Shown here piece after piece: positions 7,738-16,495 of a DNA stretch of 64,000 nt. Numbering within the stretch: position 1 is the stretch's first letter; each line of letters starts with the position of its first letter. The notes below the pieces were generated by a model. That model did no database searches and was not told the DNA's origin. It saw only the letters and a program-made list of their open reading frames with translations. This DNA comes from Mycolicibacterium lutetiense (lineage in GTDB: Bacteria > Actinomycetota > Actinomycetes > Mycobacteriales > Mycobacteriaceae), in the NCBI RefSeq assembly GCF_017876775.1, contig NZ_JAGIOP010000001.1:310001-374000 (forward strand), given 5' to 3'. A program made the translations under genes and the position numbers.

Positions 7738-8425
7738 TGACCGTCTCGTCATCGATCGCCGAGGTAGCATCCATCAGTGGACCCATCTGATCCTCCGTGC
7801 CATCGGCGTTGAACTGCAAGACAAACAGCCCGTCCGACCCGGGGATCACCACTGTTTTCTGGGCGATCAGTCGGGTGGCGCCGTCCTTCACGTAGGTGCC
7901 ACCGATCTGATAAGAATCGAACCCGCTCAGCTCGCCTGCTGAGCCGTCCCCCTGGTTCTGGTAACCCGGCAGGTTCTTGATCTCGTTCGGTGCGTACTCC
8001 AAGATCTTGGCCGCGTCGACGTCGCCGGTCAGCTTTGACATCAACACGATGATCGACGGCGGATCTGCCTCGAAGGCCGGATCGGTGGATACGATTGCGG
8101 CCCAGGCCCATTCGGGAGCCGACGAGGTCGCGTCCGTCCAGCCGTCGGGAATCGGCAGGTCCAATGTGGGTGTGCCCGGATCGCCCCGGCGCACCGGAGC
8201 TTCGGTGAGTTTGTTGTCACGGATGTAGTCCACGATCGTGTACTGGTGCCCGGCCGTGGGTGTGCGCGTTTCGTTGGCCTTGGTCTCGCTCGGTTCGCTG
8301 CTGACGCTGGTCCCGGTCGCCTCGGTGGCGGTGCCGGATACCGTCTTGTCGCCGCAGCCGGCCAGCGTGACCCCGAGTGCGACGGCAGCGATGGCGATTC
8401 CGCCGGCCCTCATTGAGGTGGTCAT
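7727..8425 (-). CDS. LpqN/LpqT-family lipoprotein
   Basis: This 232-residue secreted lipoprotein has a signal peptide ending in the lipobox LAGC, a Thr/Ser-rich linker (residues 25-60), and a domain opening YTIVDYIRDNKL with PDGW. It matches the LpqN/LpqT (Rv1016c-like) family, which also has a member at 32020-32667. It is anchored to the outer leaflet of the plasma membrane. LpqN-family proteins have been linked to cell-envelope processes, but no enzymatic motif is visible. Start ATG 8425 has GGAGA upstream. Its tail overlaps the convergent dehydrogenase by 11 bases. Confidence 0.8.
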   Translation of the reverse strand: MTTSMRAGGIAIAAVALGVTLAGCGDKTVSGTATEATGTSVSSEPSETKANETRTPTAGHQYTIVDYIRDNKLTEAPVRRGDPGTPTLDLPIPDGWTDATSSAPEWAWAAIVSTDPAFEADPPSIIVLMSKLTGDVDAAKILEYAPNEIKNLPGYQNQGDGSAGELSGFDSYQIGGTYVKDGATRLIAQKTVVIPGSDGLFVLQFNADGTEDQMGPLMDATSAIDDETVITP

Positions 8426-8574
8426 CGGTCTCCAATCGGTGGGACGCCCTGGCGAGGCGCAACTGATTGCACGATAAACGCTCACCTGGGCATTAGCTGG
8501 CAGAAGCGGCGGTCCTGGGACCCCGATCCTTTGCGCAGGGAAATGTTCCGTGGTGTCGCCGACCCGGGTCGGGC

Positions 8575-8826
8575 TCAGCAAATCGCGGACAGATACACCG
8601 TCTGCCGCAGAACCTGCGCCGGCCGTACCGATGAGACGGTGCAGCGATCGAGTGCCGCCGTACCGGCCCGGTAGATGATGACGTCGAAACCCTGACGCTC
8701 CAGTTCGTCGGCCGTGTCCTGCGCGGACCCGACCCCCGACGGGGCGGCCAGAGCCGGGACGGGAAAACCCAGGGCCAGGGCCGACAGTGCGGTGCCGGCC
8801 AGCGCAGCTCCCGTCAGTCCGTACAT
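8575..8826 (-). CDS. small secreted hypothetical protein
   Basis: This 83-residue protein has a signal peptide (MYGLTGAALAGTALSALAL, with cleavage near ALAA) and a short mature domain containing ADELERQGFDVIIYR and two Cys residues (RCTV and the C-terminal IC), which could form a disulfide. The family of small exported mycobacterial proteins with an ELxxxGYxV motif is familiar, but its function is unknown. ATG 8826 is chosen because the signal peptide starts there. Confidence 0.6.
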   Translation of the reverse strand: MYGLTGAALAGTALSALALGFPVPALAAPSGVGSAQDTADELERQGFDVIIYRAGTAALDRCTVSSVRPAQVLRQTVYLSAIC

Positions 8827-8934
8827 GTTGGTGCCAACCGGTCCTGCCACGATTAAATTCCGCTGTATCGCAACACTTGTCGTATGCCGACGAGCACCCT
8901 CGACAGCAAACCCGGCCTGTGGTATCAACACGCC

Positions 8935-9603
8935 GTGCGCCTTTTCGCCGTCGCGGCGGTCCTCTTGGCTTTCGGGGTGGCCTGCGGGCCGCAGCCGGCG
9001 CCGGAACCGACGCCGACATCGTCGAGACCTCAGGCCACCGGCAGTGTCGCCACGGTGAACCCGGTCCGCATCGACCGCGTGCGTCAGGCGCTGCCGCCGG
9101 GCTACGAAGTGGTGGCCATCGACCCGCAGGCGACCCCGGTGTCCGTGTGGGGTTTCGGCCCGGACTGGACGGCCGACCCCGCGGAATGCGGGGCATTGCC
9201 GGCCCGTGAAGTCGAGCCGACCCGGGGCTGGTCGGCCTCGGGGTCCGGCGGCATCGTGTACGCCGGCATCTTGAAGCTTGCGCCAGGCGTACCTGCGGAT
9301 CGCCGCGAACCGCCGTGTGAACAGTGGAGTGTGTCGGGCGGCCATTCCGTCGGCACCGTCGACTCCGTCGCGGCCCCGGCGATCGAGGGCGCGACAACCG
9401 CGGGGATGTCCACCGCCGTCACCACGGTCGTCGAGGGTGGCACCGAAACCAGATCTCACGCCGACACATTCACCGCCGATCTGGGCGGCGGCTATCACGT
9501 GTTCGTCAGCGTCGTCACCGATCCCGGATCACCCAATCCTGCGCTCGACCCGGCGTTCGCCGCCGACCTGCTGGTGAAATCGGTTTCGGCGCTACGCGGC
9601 TGA
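8935..9603 (+). CDS. Rv0999-like lipoprotein (DUF5642-type), copy 1
   Basis: This 222-residue exported protein has a hydrophobic N-terminus and lipobox FGVAC, then a Pro/Thr-rich linker and a globular domain (PPGYEVVAI..., ECGALP, DLLVKSVSALRG). It shares the layout, Cys positions and C-terminal motif of the next gene, so the two are tandem paralogues. GTG 8935 is preferred over ATG 8884 because it begins directly at the signal peptide. The position after pat corresponds to Rv0999 in M. tuberculosis. Function unknown. Confidence 0.7.
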   Translation: MRLFAVAAVLLAFGVACGPQPAPEPTPTSSRPQATGSVATVNPVRIDRVRQALPPGYEVVAIDPQATPVSVWGFGPDWTADPAECGALPAREVEPTRGWSASGSGGIVYAGILKLAPGVPADRREPPCEQWSVSGGHSVGTVDSVAAPAIEGATTAGMSTAVTTVVEGGTETRSHADTFTADLGGGYHVFVSVVTDPGSPNPALDPAFAADLLVKSVSALRG

Positions 9604-9631
9604 GTCAGCGGTCCCAGGTATCTTGACAGCG

Positions 9632-10306
9632 ATGCCGAACCGCAACGTCTTACTCGCCACCGCAGGCGTGCTTGCCTGCGCCACCGGATTGGTCGCCTGC
9701 GGTCAATCGGACCAGTCGACGTCCGCCGACGCGGACATCGCCAACGTCGCCAAGGTGCGGTCCAGCTTCGGGCCGGAATTCAAGGTCACCGATGTCGCCC
9801 CGGCCGGAATCGACCCGAAAAAGCTGGCGCCGCACAAAATGCCGCCCGGGGTGAAGGTCGAACCCGCCGATTGCGCGAAGTTCGCCGAGGGCCAGTCCCT
9901 GCCCGAGGGTCTGCAGGGAAACGTGGCGGCCACCACGGCCGAAGGCGCGGGCAACCGGTTCATCGTGATGGCTCTGGAGACCTCGGAGCCGGTCCCGCTG
10001 AACGTTCCCGGCGATGAGTGCAAGCAGGTGAAGTTCCTCGGTCCCGGGATGCGTGGGCAGGTGGATGTGGTCGAGGCGCCGCAGATCGACGGGGCACGCA
10101 CGACGGGAACGCACCGCGTCGTGCAGACCGCGATGGGCGGCCAGCCACGTACCGGGGAGTTGTACAACTACGTCGCCAGTTTCGACACGTTCACGGTGAT
10201 CGTCACGGCCAACCCGCTGGTGGAGCCGAACAAGCCGGTGGCTCCGGTGGACGACAAGCGGGCCCGCGACCTGCTCAGCGCCGCGGTCGCCGCGGTCCGG
10301 GGCTAG
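9632..10306 (+). CDS. Rv0999-like lipoprotein (DUF5642-type), copy 2
   Basis: This 224-residue lipoprotein has a signal peptide and lipobox LVAC. The mature domain includes VRSSFGPEFKVTDVAP, MPPGVKVEPADCAKF and a C-terminal DLLSAAVAAVRG. It lies 28 bases after the preceding paralogue on the same strand and is probably co-transcribed. Together the pair occupies the Rv0999 position. There is no catalytic motif. A ligand-binding or envelope-structural role is a guess. Confidence 0.7.
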   Translation: MPNRNVLLATAGVLACATGLVACGQSDQSTSADADIANVAKVRSSFGPEFKVTDVAPAGIDPKKLAPHKMPPGVKVEPADCAKFAEGQSLPEGLQGNVAATTAEGAGNRFIVMALETSEPVPLNVPGDECKQVKFLGPGMRGQVDVVEAPQIDGARTTGTHRVVQTAMGGQPRTGELYNYVASFDTFTVIVTANPLVEPNKPVAPVDDKRARDLLSAAVAAVRG

Positions 10307-10315
10307 TCCGGCACC

Positions 10316-10912
10316 TCAGCGCACGTCGTGCGGGCGGAACTGGATGCTGATGCGCGGTCCGACCAGGCTGGTGGTCTTCGGTATCGAATGCTCCCAGGTG
10401 CGTTGACACGACCCGCCCATCACCAGCAGATCGCCGTGGCGGTGCTGTAGCCGCAACGCGTGACCACCGCCGCGGGGGCGAAGCGCGAAAACCCTTGTCG
10501 CACCCAGCCCGATGATGGCCACCATGGTGTCGTCGGTGCGGCTGCGGCCGATGGTGTCGCCGTGCCAGGCGACGCTGTCATTGCCGTCGCGGTACAGACA
10601 CAGGCCCGCGGTGGTGAACGGTTCACCGAGCTCGCCGCCGAACGTGTCGTTGAGCTTGCGCCGGATCTGTTTGAGCCGGGGGTGCGGAACCGGTTCGTTG
10701 ATCAGGTGGTGGAAGCTGACCAGCCGCGGCACCGCCACCACGCGGTCGTACATCTCGCGTTCCTCGGACCGCCAGGGGATCCCGTCCATCAACTCCTCGA
10801 ACAGCGAGTCGGCGTCGGGCAACCAGCCCGAGCGCAGCTCCACCCAGGCGTCGTTGCCGAGTCGACGACGCTCCGCGTGCTCGAACAGTGAGCCTTGCAA
10901 CGCCAGCTCCAT
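10316..10912 (-). CDS. alkB: AlkB-family 2-oxoglutarate/Fe(II) dioxygenase
   Basis: This 198-residue enzyme is in the position of Rv1000c. The iron ligands of the double-stranded beta-helix are visible as His117 and Asp119 (WHGDT) and His175 (WEHSIPK), and the 2-oxoglutarate-binding arginines as Arg187 and Arg193 (GPRISIQFR). AlkB proteins oxidatively remove alkyl adducts from DNA or RNA bases. Its ATG at 10912 opens a clean frame. It runs convergent to the lipoprotein pair and downstream of soxR on the same strand. Confidence 0.88.
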   Translation of the reverse strand: MELALQGSLFEHAERRRLGNDAWVELRSGWLPDADSLFEELMDGIPWRSEEREMYDRVVAVPRLVSFHHLINEPVPHPRLKQIRRKLNDTFGGELGEPFTTAGLCLYRDGNDSVAWHGDTIGRSRTDDTMVAIIGLGATRVFALRPRGGGHALRLQHRHGDLLVMGGSCQRTWEHSIPKTTSLVGPRISIQFRPHDVR

Positions 10913-10946
10913 GCGCGCGAGTGTATCGCACAGACGTTCGACTGGG

Positions 10947-11378
10947 TTAGAGGCGGGAGGCCCCGGGGCCGCGTTCGGCGAGGACGTCGTCGGGGTTGGT
11001 CAGCAGGCACGTCTTGAGACTCAGGCAGCCGCAGCCGATGCAGCCGGTCAGGTTGTCGCGCAACCGTTGTAGATGCAGGATGCGGTCATCGAGGTCCTGG
11101 CGCCAACCGGCCGACAGCTTGGCCCAGTCCTTGCTGGTCGGAACCCGGTCGGGGGGCAGGCCGGCCAGTGCCTCGCGGATGCGGGCCAACGGAATGCCCA
11201 GGCGTTGCGACATCCGGATGAATGCCACGCGGCGCAGCGTCTCACGTGCATAGCGCCGCTGGTTTCCCGAGGTGCGGCTACTGGCGATCAGGCCCTCGCG
11301 CTCATAAAAGTGGAGTGCGGACACCGCAACGCCGCTGCGCTGGGACATCTCGCCAGGAGTTAACTCGTGCGTCTCCAT
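10947..11378 (-). CDS. soxR: SoxR-like redox-sensing MerR regulator
   Basis: This 143-residue MerR-family protein has an N-terminal winged helix (MSQRSGVAVSALHFYEREGL), a dimerisation coiled coil, and the four-Cys [2Fe-2S] ligand set at 113, 116, 118 and 124 (CIGCGCLSLKTC) that defines SoxR. In actinobacteria SoxR responds to redox-cycling compounds and usually controls oxidoreductases or exporters. Here the only candidate operator is shared with the divergent arcA. ATG 11378 follows a -10 TATGGT (complement of 11387-11392) by eight bases, so the message is nearly leaderless. Confidence 0.88.
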   Translation of the reverse strand: METHELTPGEMSQRSGVAVSALHFYEREGLIASSRTSGNQRRYARETLRRVAFIRMSQRLGIPLARIREALAGLPPDRVPTSKDWAKLSAGWRQDLDDRILHLQRLRDNLTGCIGCGCLSLKTCLLTNPDDVLAERGPGASRL

Positions 11379-11382
11379 ACAC

Positions 11383-11405
11383 CTCAACCATAGTTGAGTT
11401 AACGT
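11383..11405. promoter_or_regulatory. SoxR operator with overlapping divergent promoters
   Basis: The inverted repeat CTCAAC-CATA-GTTGAG (11383-11398) matches the SoxR box form CCTCAAG-n4-CTTGAGG at most positions. The minus-strand -10 TATGGT (11392-11387) lies within it. A plus-strand -10 TAACGT (11400-11405) lies just beyond it, six bases before the arcA GTG at 11412. SoxR bound here would therefore touch both promoters. Confidence 0.65.
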
Positions 11406-11411
11406 CATGGG

Positions 11412-12617
11412 GTGGAAACTGCGGCGTTCGGTTCCAATTCCGAGGTCGGCACCCTGCGCGCCGTGATCCTGCATCGACCGGGGCCCGAGCTGCAACGGCT
11501 GACGCCACGCAACAACGACGCCCTGCTGTTCGACGGCCTGCCCTGGGTTTCCAAGGCGCAACGTGAGCACGACGCCTTCGCCGACGTGCTGCGCTCGCGC
11601 GGGGTCGAGGTGCTGCTGTTGGCCGACCTGCTGACCGAAGCGCTGGACAGCGGAGCCGCGCGCATGCACGGTATTTCCGCTGCCGTCGATGCCCGGCGTC
11701 TCGGTGTGCCACTGGCTCAAGAACTTTCGGCCTACTTGCGGGCCCTGGCTCCGGCCGATCTGGCCCATATCCTGATGGCCGGCATGACCTTCAACGAGGT
11801 GCCGTTTCACGGTGCCGAACTGTCGCTCGTGCGCCGCATGCACCACGACGGCGATTTCGTGATCGAGCCGCTACCCAACCTCCTGTTCACCCGGGATTCG
11901 TCGTTCTGGATCGGGCCGCGGGTGGCCATCACCTCGCTTGCCCTCCCGGCCCGGGTGCGCGAGACCTCGCTGACCGATCTGATCTACGCCCACCATCCGC
12001 GCTTCCTCGGCGTCCGGCGGGCCTACGAATCGCGTTCGGCGCCCGTCGAAGGCGGCGACGTGCTGTTGCTGGGGCCCGGCGTGGTGGCGGTAGGGGTGGG
12101 GGAGCGGACCACACCGGCCGGTGCCGAAGCGTTGGCGCGCAGTCTGTTCGACGACGACCTGGCCCATACCGTACTTGCGGTGCCGATCCGGCAGGAGCGC
12201 GCCCAGATGCACCTGGACACCGTGTGCACGATGGTCGACGTCGACGCCGTGGTGATGTACCCCAACATCGTGGACTCGTTGTCGGCGTTCACCATCCACC
12301 GCACCGAGGCCGGAATCCAGATCGACGACGAAATGCATTTCGTGCAGGCGGCCGCGAATGCGATGGGGATCGAGCAGTTGCGCGTGATCGACACCGGGCT
12401 CGACCCGGTCACCGCCGAGCGCGAGCAATGGGACGACGGCAACAACACCCTGGCCTTGGCACCGGGGGTGGTGGTGGCCTATGAGCGCAACGTCGAAACC
12501 AATGCACGGCTGGCAGATTCGGGAATCGAGGTGCTGCCGATCGAGGCCTCGGAGCTGGGCACGGGCCGCGGCGGGCCCCGCTGCATGTCGTGTCCGGCGG
12601 CGCGGGACCTGCTCTAG
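11412..12617 (+). CDS. arcA: arginine deiminase
   Basis: This 401-residue cytosolic enzyme hydrolyses arginine to citrulline and ammonia (Rv1001 position). Guanidine-modifying signatures include FTRDSS, EGGD, the HLDT segment and the catalytic Cys391 in GGPRCMS at the C-terminus. GTG 11412 lacks a Shine-Dalgarno sequence but is correctly placed for leaderless expression from TAACGT. No arcB, arcC or arcD follows, so it is a stand-alone deiminase that could supply ammonia for acid resistance or nitrogen. Confidence 0.93.
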   Translation: METAAFGSNSEVGTLRAVILHRPGPELQRLTPRNNDALLFDGLPWVSKAQREHDAFADVLRSRGVEVLLLADLLTEALDSGAARMHGISAAVDARRLGVPLAQELSAYLRALAPADLAHILMAGMTFNEVPFHGAELSLVRRMHHDGDFVIEPLPNLLFTRDSSFWIGPRVAITSLALPARVRETSLTDLIYAHHPRFLGVRRAYESRSAPVEGGDVLLLGPGVVAVGVGERTTPAGAEALARSLFDDDLAHTVLAVPIRQERAQMHLDTVCTMVDVDAVVMYPNIVDSLSAFTIHRTEAGIQIDDEMHFVQAAANAMGIEQLRVIDTGLDPVTAEREQWDDGNNTLALAPGVVVAYERNVETNARLADSGIEVLPIEASELGTGRGGPRCMSCPAARDLL

Positions 12618-12621
12618 CCAC

Positions 12622-12767
12622 CCTTGCTCACCGTTTTCTACACCAGGGTCGCGGCCCGGCCATCCTTGCTCGCCGTTTTCGACCTGAGGGTTGTTGTGCG
12701 TGACGTTTTACAGCCCGCAGGTAGAAACCGGCGCAGAGGCGTCGGGCCACGAAACCGGCGCAGAGGC
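12622..12767. repeat. intergenic repeats, including an inverted-repeat element
   Basis: A 30-base sequence occurs twice in imperfect form (12622-12651 and 12664-12693, both starting CCTTGCTC), and GAAACCGGCGCAGAGGC occurs twice exactly (12724-12740 and 12751-12767). The second 30-mer also provides the left arm GTTTTCGACCT (12675-12685) of an inverted repeat whose right arm is AGGTAGAAAC (12719-12728). A similar element lies at 26555-26609. Confidence 0.65.
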
Positions 12768-12778
12768 ATGCGGCACAA

Positions 12779-14329
12779 CTACCGCCAGGAAGGCAGCCAG
12801 ATCTCCAGATTCCAGGTCGACTGTGAAACCGGAATACCCGTCAGGACCGGGTACAGCCACGCGAAGTTCGCGATCACCAGCGCCACGTAGAAGCAGACCA
12901 CCAGCAGCCCCAACGTTTTACGTTCGGGGTTCTGCCGGGGCTGATAGAGGATGTCGCCGAGGATCAGCGCGATCGCCAAGATCAGGAACGGCGCCATCAC
13001 CGTGGCGTAGAAGAAGTACATCTGCCGGTCGATGTCGAAGAACCAGGGCAGGAAACCGGCTGAGTATCCGACCAGAACCACGCCGAATCGCCAGTCGCGC
13101 CGCACCACGGCCCGCCACAGGGCCCACCCGAGTACCGGCAGCGCGATGAACCACATCGCCGGAGTGCCCACCAGCATCACGGCTTTCACGCACGACTGCG
13201 TGCCACAGCCCGCCACATCCTGGTTGTCGATCGCATAGAGCACGGGCCGCAACGACATCGGCCAGGTCCAGGGCTTGGATTCCCACGGGTGGTGGTTGCC
13301 GTCGGCGTTGGTCAGCCCGGCGTGGAAATGGTAAGCGGCATAGGTGTAATGCCACAGCGAGCGCAGCGCGTCAGGCAGCGGGATGATGCTGTTCTCGCCG
13401 ATGGACTGGCCGGCCTCGTACCGGTTGATACCCGTCTCGGAGGCGAACCACGGTCCGTAGGACGCCAGGTACACCGCGATCGGGATCAGCCCGAATACGT
13501 ATGCGGCCGGCCCGACATCGCGGCGCAGCACGCCCCGCCACGGTGCCTGCACGTGGTACTGCTTGCGCGCGATCGCGTCGAGCACGAGCGTCATCACGCC
13601 GAAGAACGCCACGAAGTACAGCCCCGACCACTTCGTCGCGCACGCCAGACCGAGCAGCACCCCCGCACCGAATCGCCACCACCGCACGCCCAGCCGAGGG
13701 CCCCACGGCGTCTCGGCGATCCGGCCCTCCATGAACGCGTTGTACATGCGTTGGCGCACGTCGTCGCGGTCCACCATCAGGCAGGCGAACGCCGCCACCA
13801 CGAACACCACCAGGAACACATCCAGCAGCGCCGTCCGGGCCGAGACGAAGCTGACCCCGTCGGCGATCAGCAGCAGCCCGGCGATACCGCCGACGAGAGT
13901 GGAGCGGCTGATCCGGCGCGCGATCCGCACCACCAGCAGCACGATCACCACACCGCACAGGGCCCCGGCGAACCGCCAGCCCAGCCCGTTGTAGCCGAAC
14001 AGTGCCTCACCGATCGCGATGAGCTGCTTGCCCACCGGCGGGTGCACCACGAGCCCGTAGCCCGGGTTGTCCTCGACCCCGTGGTTGTGGAGCATCTGCC
14101 AGGCCTGCGGCGCGTAGTGCTTTTCGTCGAACACCGGGGTGCCGGCATCGGTCGGCGAGCCCAGATTCAGGAACCGGCTTATTGCGGCCATCCCGGTGAT
14201 GACGACCGTCATCAACCAGCCCTGCAGCCGGTCCGTCGGGCCGAAATCCGCGGCCGGGATCAGCGGCGCCGGGCTGATCAGCGGGACCGAGCGACCAGCC
14301 GTCGGCGTTGCGGTGGCGGTGGCGGTCAC
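12779..14329 (-). CDS. pmt: polyprenyl-phosphate-mannose protein O-mannosyltransferase (PMT, GT39)
   Basis: This 516-residue integral membrane GT-C glycosyltransferase corresponds to Rv1002c. It transfers mannose from polyprenol phosphate to Ser/Thr of exported proteins at the outer face of the membrane. The catalytic loop acidic pair sits in VFDEKHYAPQAW (about residue 66), and a second conserved loop is HPPVGKQLIA. About ten hydrophobic segments follow. GTG 14329 is the start. Mycobacterial PMT works with Sec-exported substrates, including Ala/Pro-rich proteins such as the one at 53765. Confidence 0.93.
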   Translation of the reverse strand: MTATATATPTAGRSVPLISPAPLIPAADFGPTDRLQGWLMTVVITGMAAISRFLNLGSPTDAGTPVFDEKHYAPQAWQMLHNHGVEDNPGYGLVVHPPVGKQLIAIGEALFGYNGLGWRFAGALCGVVIVLLVVRIARRISRSTLVGGIAGLLLIADGVSFVSARTALLDVFLVVFVVAAFACLMVDRDDVRQRMYNAFMEGRIAETPWGPRLGVRWWRFGAGVLLGLACATKWSGLYFVAFFGVMTLVLDAIARKQYHVQAPWRGVLRRDVGPAAYVFGLIPIAVYLASYGPWFASETGINRYEAGQSIGENSIIPLPDALRSLWHYTYAAYHFHAGLTNADGNHHPWESKPWTWPMSLRPVLYAIDNQDVAGCGTQSCVKAVMLVGTPAMWFIALPVLGWALWRAVVRRDWRFGVVLVGYSAGFLPWFFDIDRQMYFFYATVMAPFLILAIALILGDILYQPRQNPERKTLGLLVVCFYVALVIANFAWLYPVLTGIPVSQSTWNLEIWLPSWR

Positions 14330-14340
14330 GCAAGCGATCG

Positions 14341-14356
14341 TAGGCTGTCGGTCGTG
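14341..14356 (+). promoter_or_regulatory. leaderless promoter -10 of rsmI
   Basis: TAGGCT at 14341-14346 is seven bases before GTG 14354, and no Shine-Dalgarno sequence is visible. Confidence 0.5.
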
Positions 14357-15190
14357 ACACCCGGCAAACTACTGATCGGCGCCACGCCGCTGGGCCTGCC
14401 CTCGGATGCCTCTGCGCGTCTCATCGCAGCGCTGCAGACGGCCGACATCGTGGCGGCCGAAGACACCCGACGCGTGCGAGCGCTGGCCCAATCGCTGGGC
14501 GTGCAACCGTCCGGGCGGATCCTGAGCTTCTTCGATCAGAACGAGGCGAGCCGCGTGCCCGGTCTGGTCTCCGAGATCCAGGCGGGAGCGACGGTACTCG
14601 TGGTCAGCGACGCCGGCATGCCGCTGATCAACGACCCCGGCTACCGCCTGGTCGCGGCCTGCGCCGAGGCGGATCTGCCGGTGTCCTGCCTGCCTGGCCC
14701 GAGCGCGGTGACGACGGCGCTCGCGGTGTCCGGGCTGGCCTCGGACCGGTTCTGCTTCGAGGGCTTCGCGCCGCGAAAGCACGCGGCCCGGCTGACCTGG
14801 CTGCAGACCCTGGCCGCCGAACCGCGCACCACCGTGTTCTTCGAATCCCCGCGCCGGCTGGGTGAGACCCTGCGTGACGCGGTCGAGGTGCTGGGGCCTG
14901 CGCGGCGTGCCGTGGTGTGCCGCGAGCTGACCAAGACGCATGAGGAGATCCGCCGCGGCAGCCTGGCCGAGCTGGCGGAATGGGCCGCCGACGGCGTGCT
15001 GGGGGAGATCACCGTGGTGCTGGCCGGAGGCACCCCGACCGTCGAACTGCCCGACCTGGTGGCCGAGGTCGAGGAGCTCGTCGCCGACGGGGCCCGCGTC
15101 AAGGACGCCTGCGCCCAGGTGATCGCCGCGAACCCGGGGGCACCGTCCCGGCGGGCGCTTTACGACGCGGTGCTGCGCGCCCGGGACTGA
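14354..15190 (+). CDS. rsmI: 16S rRNA (cytidine-1402 2'-O)-methyltransferase RsmI
   Basis: This 278-residue SAM-dependent tetrapyrrole-methylase-fold enzyme is the Rv1003 equivalent. Motifs are LLIGATPLGLPSD at the start, AAEDTRRVRAL, VSDAGMPLINDPGY, LPGPSAVTTALAVSG and FFESPRRLGETL. It 2'-O-methylates C1402 of 16S rRNA with RsmH. The start is GTG 14354, where the family alignment begins. The longer open frame upstream is antisense to pmt. It overlaps the convergent pabB by 31 bases. Confidence 0.92.
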   Translation: MTPGKLLIGATPLGLPSDASARLIAALQTADIVAAEDTRRVRALAQSLGVQPSGRILSFFDQNEASRVPGLVSEIQAGATVLVVSDAGMPLINDPGYRLVAACAEADLPVSCLPGPSAVTTALAVSGLASDRFCFEGFAPRKHAARLTWLQTLAAEPRTTVFFESPRRLGETLRDAVEVLGPARRAVVCRELTKTHEEIRRGSLAELAEWAADGVLGEITVVLAGGTPTVELPDLVAEVEELVADGARVKDACAQVIAANPGAPSRRALYDAVLRARD

Positions 15191-16392
15191 ACGATCGAGG
15201 CCGCCTTGTGCAGGCATTCATCCCATTCCGCGTCGACATCGGAATCGGCGGTGATGCCGCCACCCACGCCGAGGACCGCCGCCCCGCCGGCGTCGAATTC
15301 GACCGTGCGGATCGCTACGTTCAGCTCGCAACCGGCCACGGGTGAGGCCAATCCGACTGTGCCGCAATACACTCCGCGCCGGGTCGGCTCCCACTGGCGC
15401 AGCAGTTCGCGGGCCCGTCGCTTCGGGGTCCCGGTCACCGAGGCGGGCGGGAACGTGGCGTCCAGCAGCGTGCTCATCGGCACCTGCGCCGGCACCTCGC
15501 CGGTGACGGTCGAGACCAGATGCCATACCCCCGGCGCCGGATGTACTGCGAGCAACTCGGGCACCGTCACGCTGCCCGTCGTCGCCACCCGGCCCAGGTC
15601 GTTGCGGACCAGATCGACGATCATGACGTTCTCGGCGACATCCTTGACCGAAGCCAGCAGGTCCGCCGGGTCGGCCGAGCACGGCAGCGTGCCCTTGATC
15701 GGACTGGAGGCCACGGCCGTACCGGCCCGGCGCAGGAACAACTCCGGTGACATTGAGGCCACCGCGCCCCAGTCGCCGGCCACGTACGCGGCCCGCGCCG
15801 GTGCGGTCCGGGCCACGGCCTCGCTGAAGAAGTCGATCGGCTCGCCGTCGAGGTGGCCGATGAAGCGGGTGCAGACACAGGCCTGATACACCTCGCCGGC
15901 CGCGATGGCTTCGAGGCAGGCCAGCACGCCGCGGCGGTGATCGTCGCGGTCGGGCGCCGTCCAGGCGATGGCGCAGGCGTGCGGGGTCGCCGGCCGAAGG
16001 GTGGTGAGCCACGCGGGAAGTGCTGCACCGCTGAGGCTTTCGAACCACCAGATATCCTCGGAATCCTGGCGCAGCACGCAGTCCGACCAGCCGCCGGCGG
16101 CCACCGGGATGCGCGGCGGGGTGCCGTCGGATCCGGGGTCCGGGTAGGAGAGATAACCGAACCACCCACCCCCGACCGAGCCGGCCGGCCCCGAAGCATC
16201 GTGTGCCACCTCGAACGCGGCTTCCGGCGCAACGGGGGTTGCCGCCACCGACGGTGCGATCACCGCTCGTGAGGAGAACCAGTCACCGATCAGCGCGGCG
16301 GGTGGCGCCAGGCCGGCGGCCCGGCCGGCCGCGGCGACGCCACACAGCACCGCCGAGGCATTGCCCAGCGCGCCGAGCCGCTCGATTCGCAT
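15160..16392 (-). CDS. pabB: aminodeoxychorismate synthase component I
   Basis: This 410-residue chorismate-utilising enzyme is in the Rv1005c position. The C-terminal chorismate-binding half has YQACVCTRFIGHL, SSPIKGT, ENVMIVDLVRNDLG, FPPASVTGTPKRRA and GVGGGITADSD. It converts chorismate plus ammonia to aminodeoxychorismate for folate synthesis, with the glutaminase PabA encoded elsewhere. ATG 16392 (MRIERLGALG) is chosen over the upstream MKSAIL start, which would run into the palindromic repeat. Confidence 0.88.
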   Translation of the reverse strand: MRIERLGALGNASAVLCGVAAAGRAAGLAPPAALIGDWFSSRAVIAPSVAATPVAPEAAFEVAHDASGPAGSVGGGWFGYLSYPDPGSDGTPPRIPVAAGGWSDCVLRQDSEDIWWFESLSGAALPAWLTTLRPATPHACAIAWTAPDRDDHRRGVLACLEAIAAGEVYQACVCTRFIGHLDGEPIDFFSEAVARTAPARAAYVAGDWGAVASMSPELFLRRAGTAVASSPIKGTLPCSADPADLLASVKDVAENVMIVDLVRNDLGRVATTGSVTVPELLAVHPAPGVWHLVSTVTGEVPAQVPMSTLLDATFPPASVTGTPKRRARELLRQWEPTRRGVYCGTVGLASPVAGCELNVAIRTVEFDAGGAAVLGVGGGITADSDVDAEWDECLHKAASIVQSRARSTAS

Positions 16393-16411
16393 GCCCCCAA
16401 GCTTGCTTCCT

Positions 16412-16477
16412 CCCGCGAGCAGACGCAAAATCGCACTTTTCAAGGCGAAACAGTGCGAGTTTGTGTCTGCTCGCGGG
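16412..16477. repeat. palindromic repeat, copy 1 (GCGAGCAGAC family)
   Basis: Two 25-base arms (16412-16436 and 16453-16477) pair at 23 of 25 positions around a 16-base loop. The outer part, GCGAGCAGACGCAAA, is shared with copies at 59005-59064 and 61061. The copy lies 19 bases beyond the stop of the ECF sigma gene, where it could end or protect the transcript. Confidence 0.85.
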
Positions 16478-16495
16478 GAAGTTCGCGGAAGAAAC

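Noticed and set aside
13289..14353. Long plus-strand frame extending rsmI upstream by about 350 codons
   Set aside because: It is antisense to pmt, a clear gene. The rsmI domain begins at GTG 14354 behind a -10 element.
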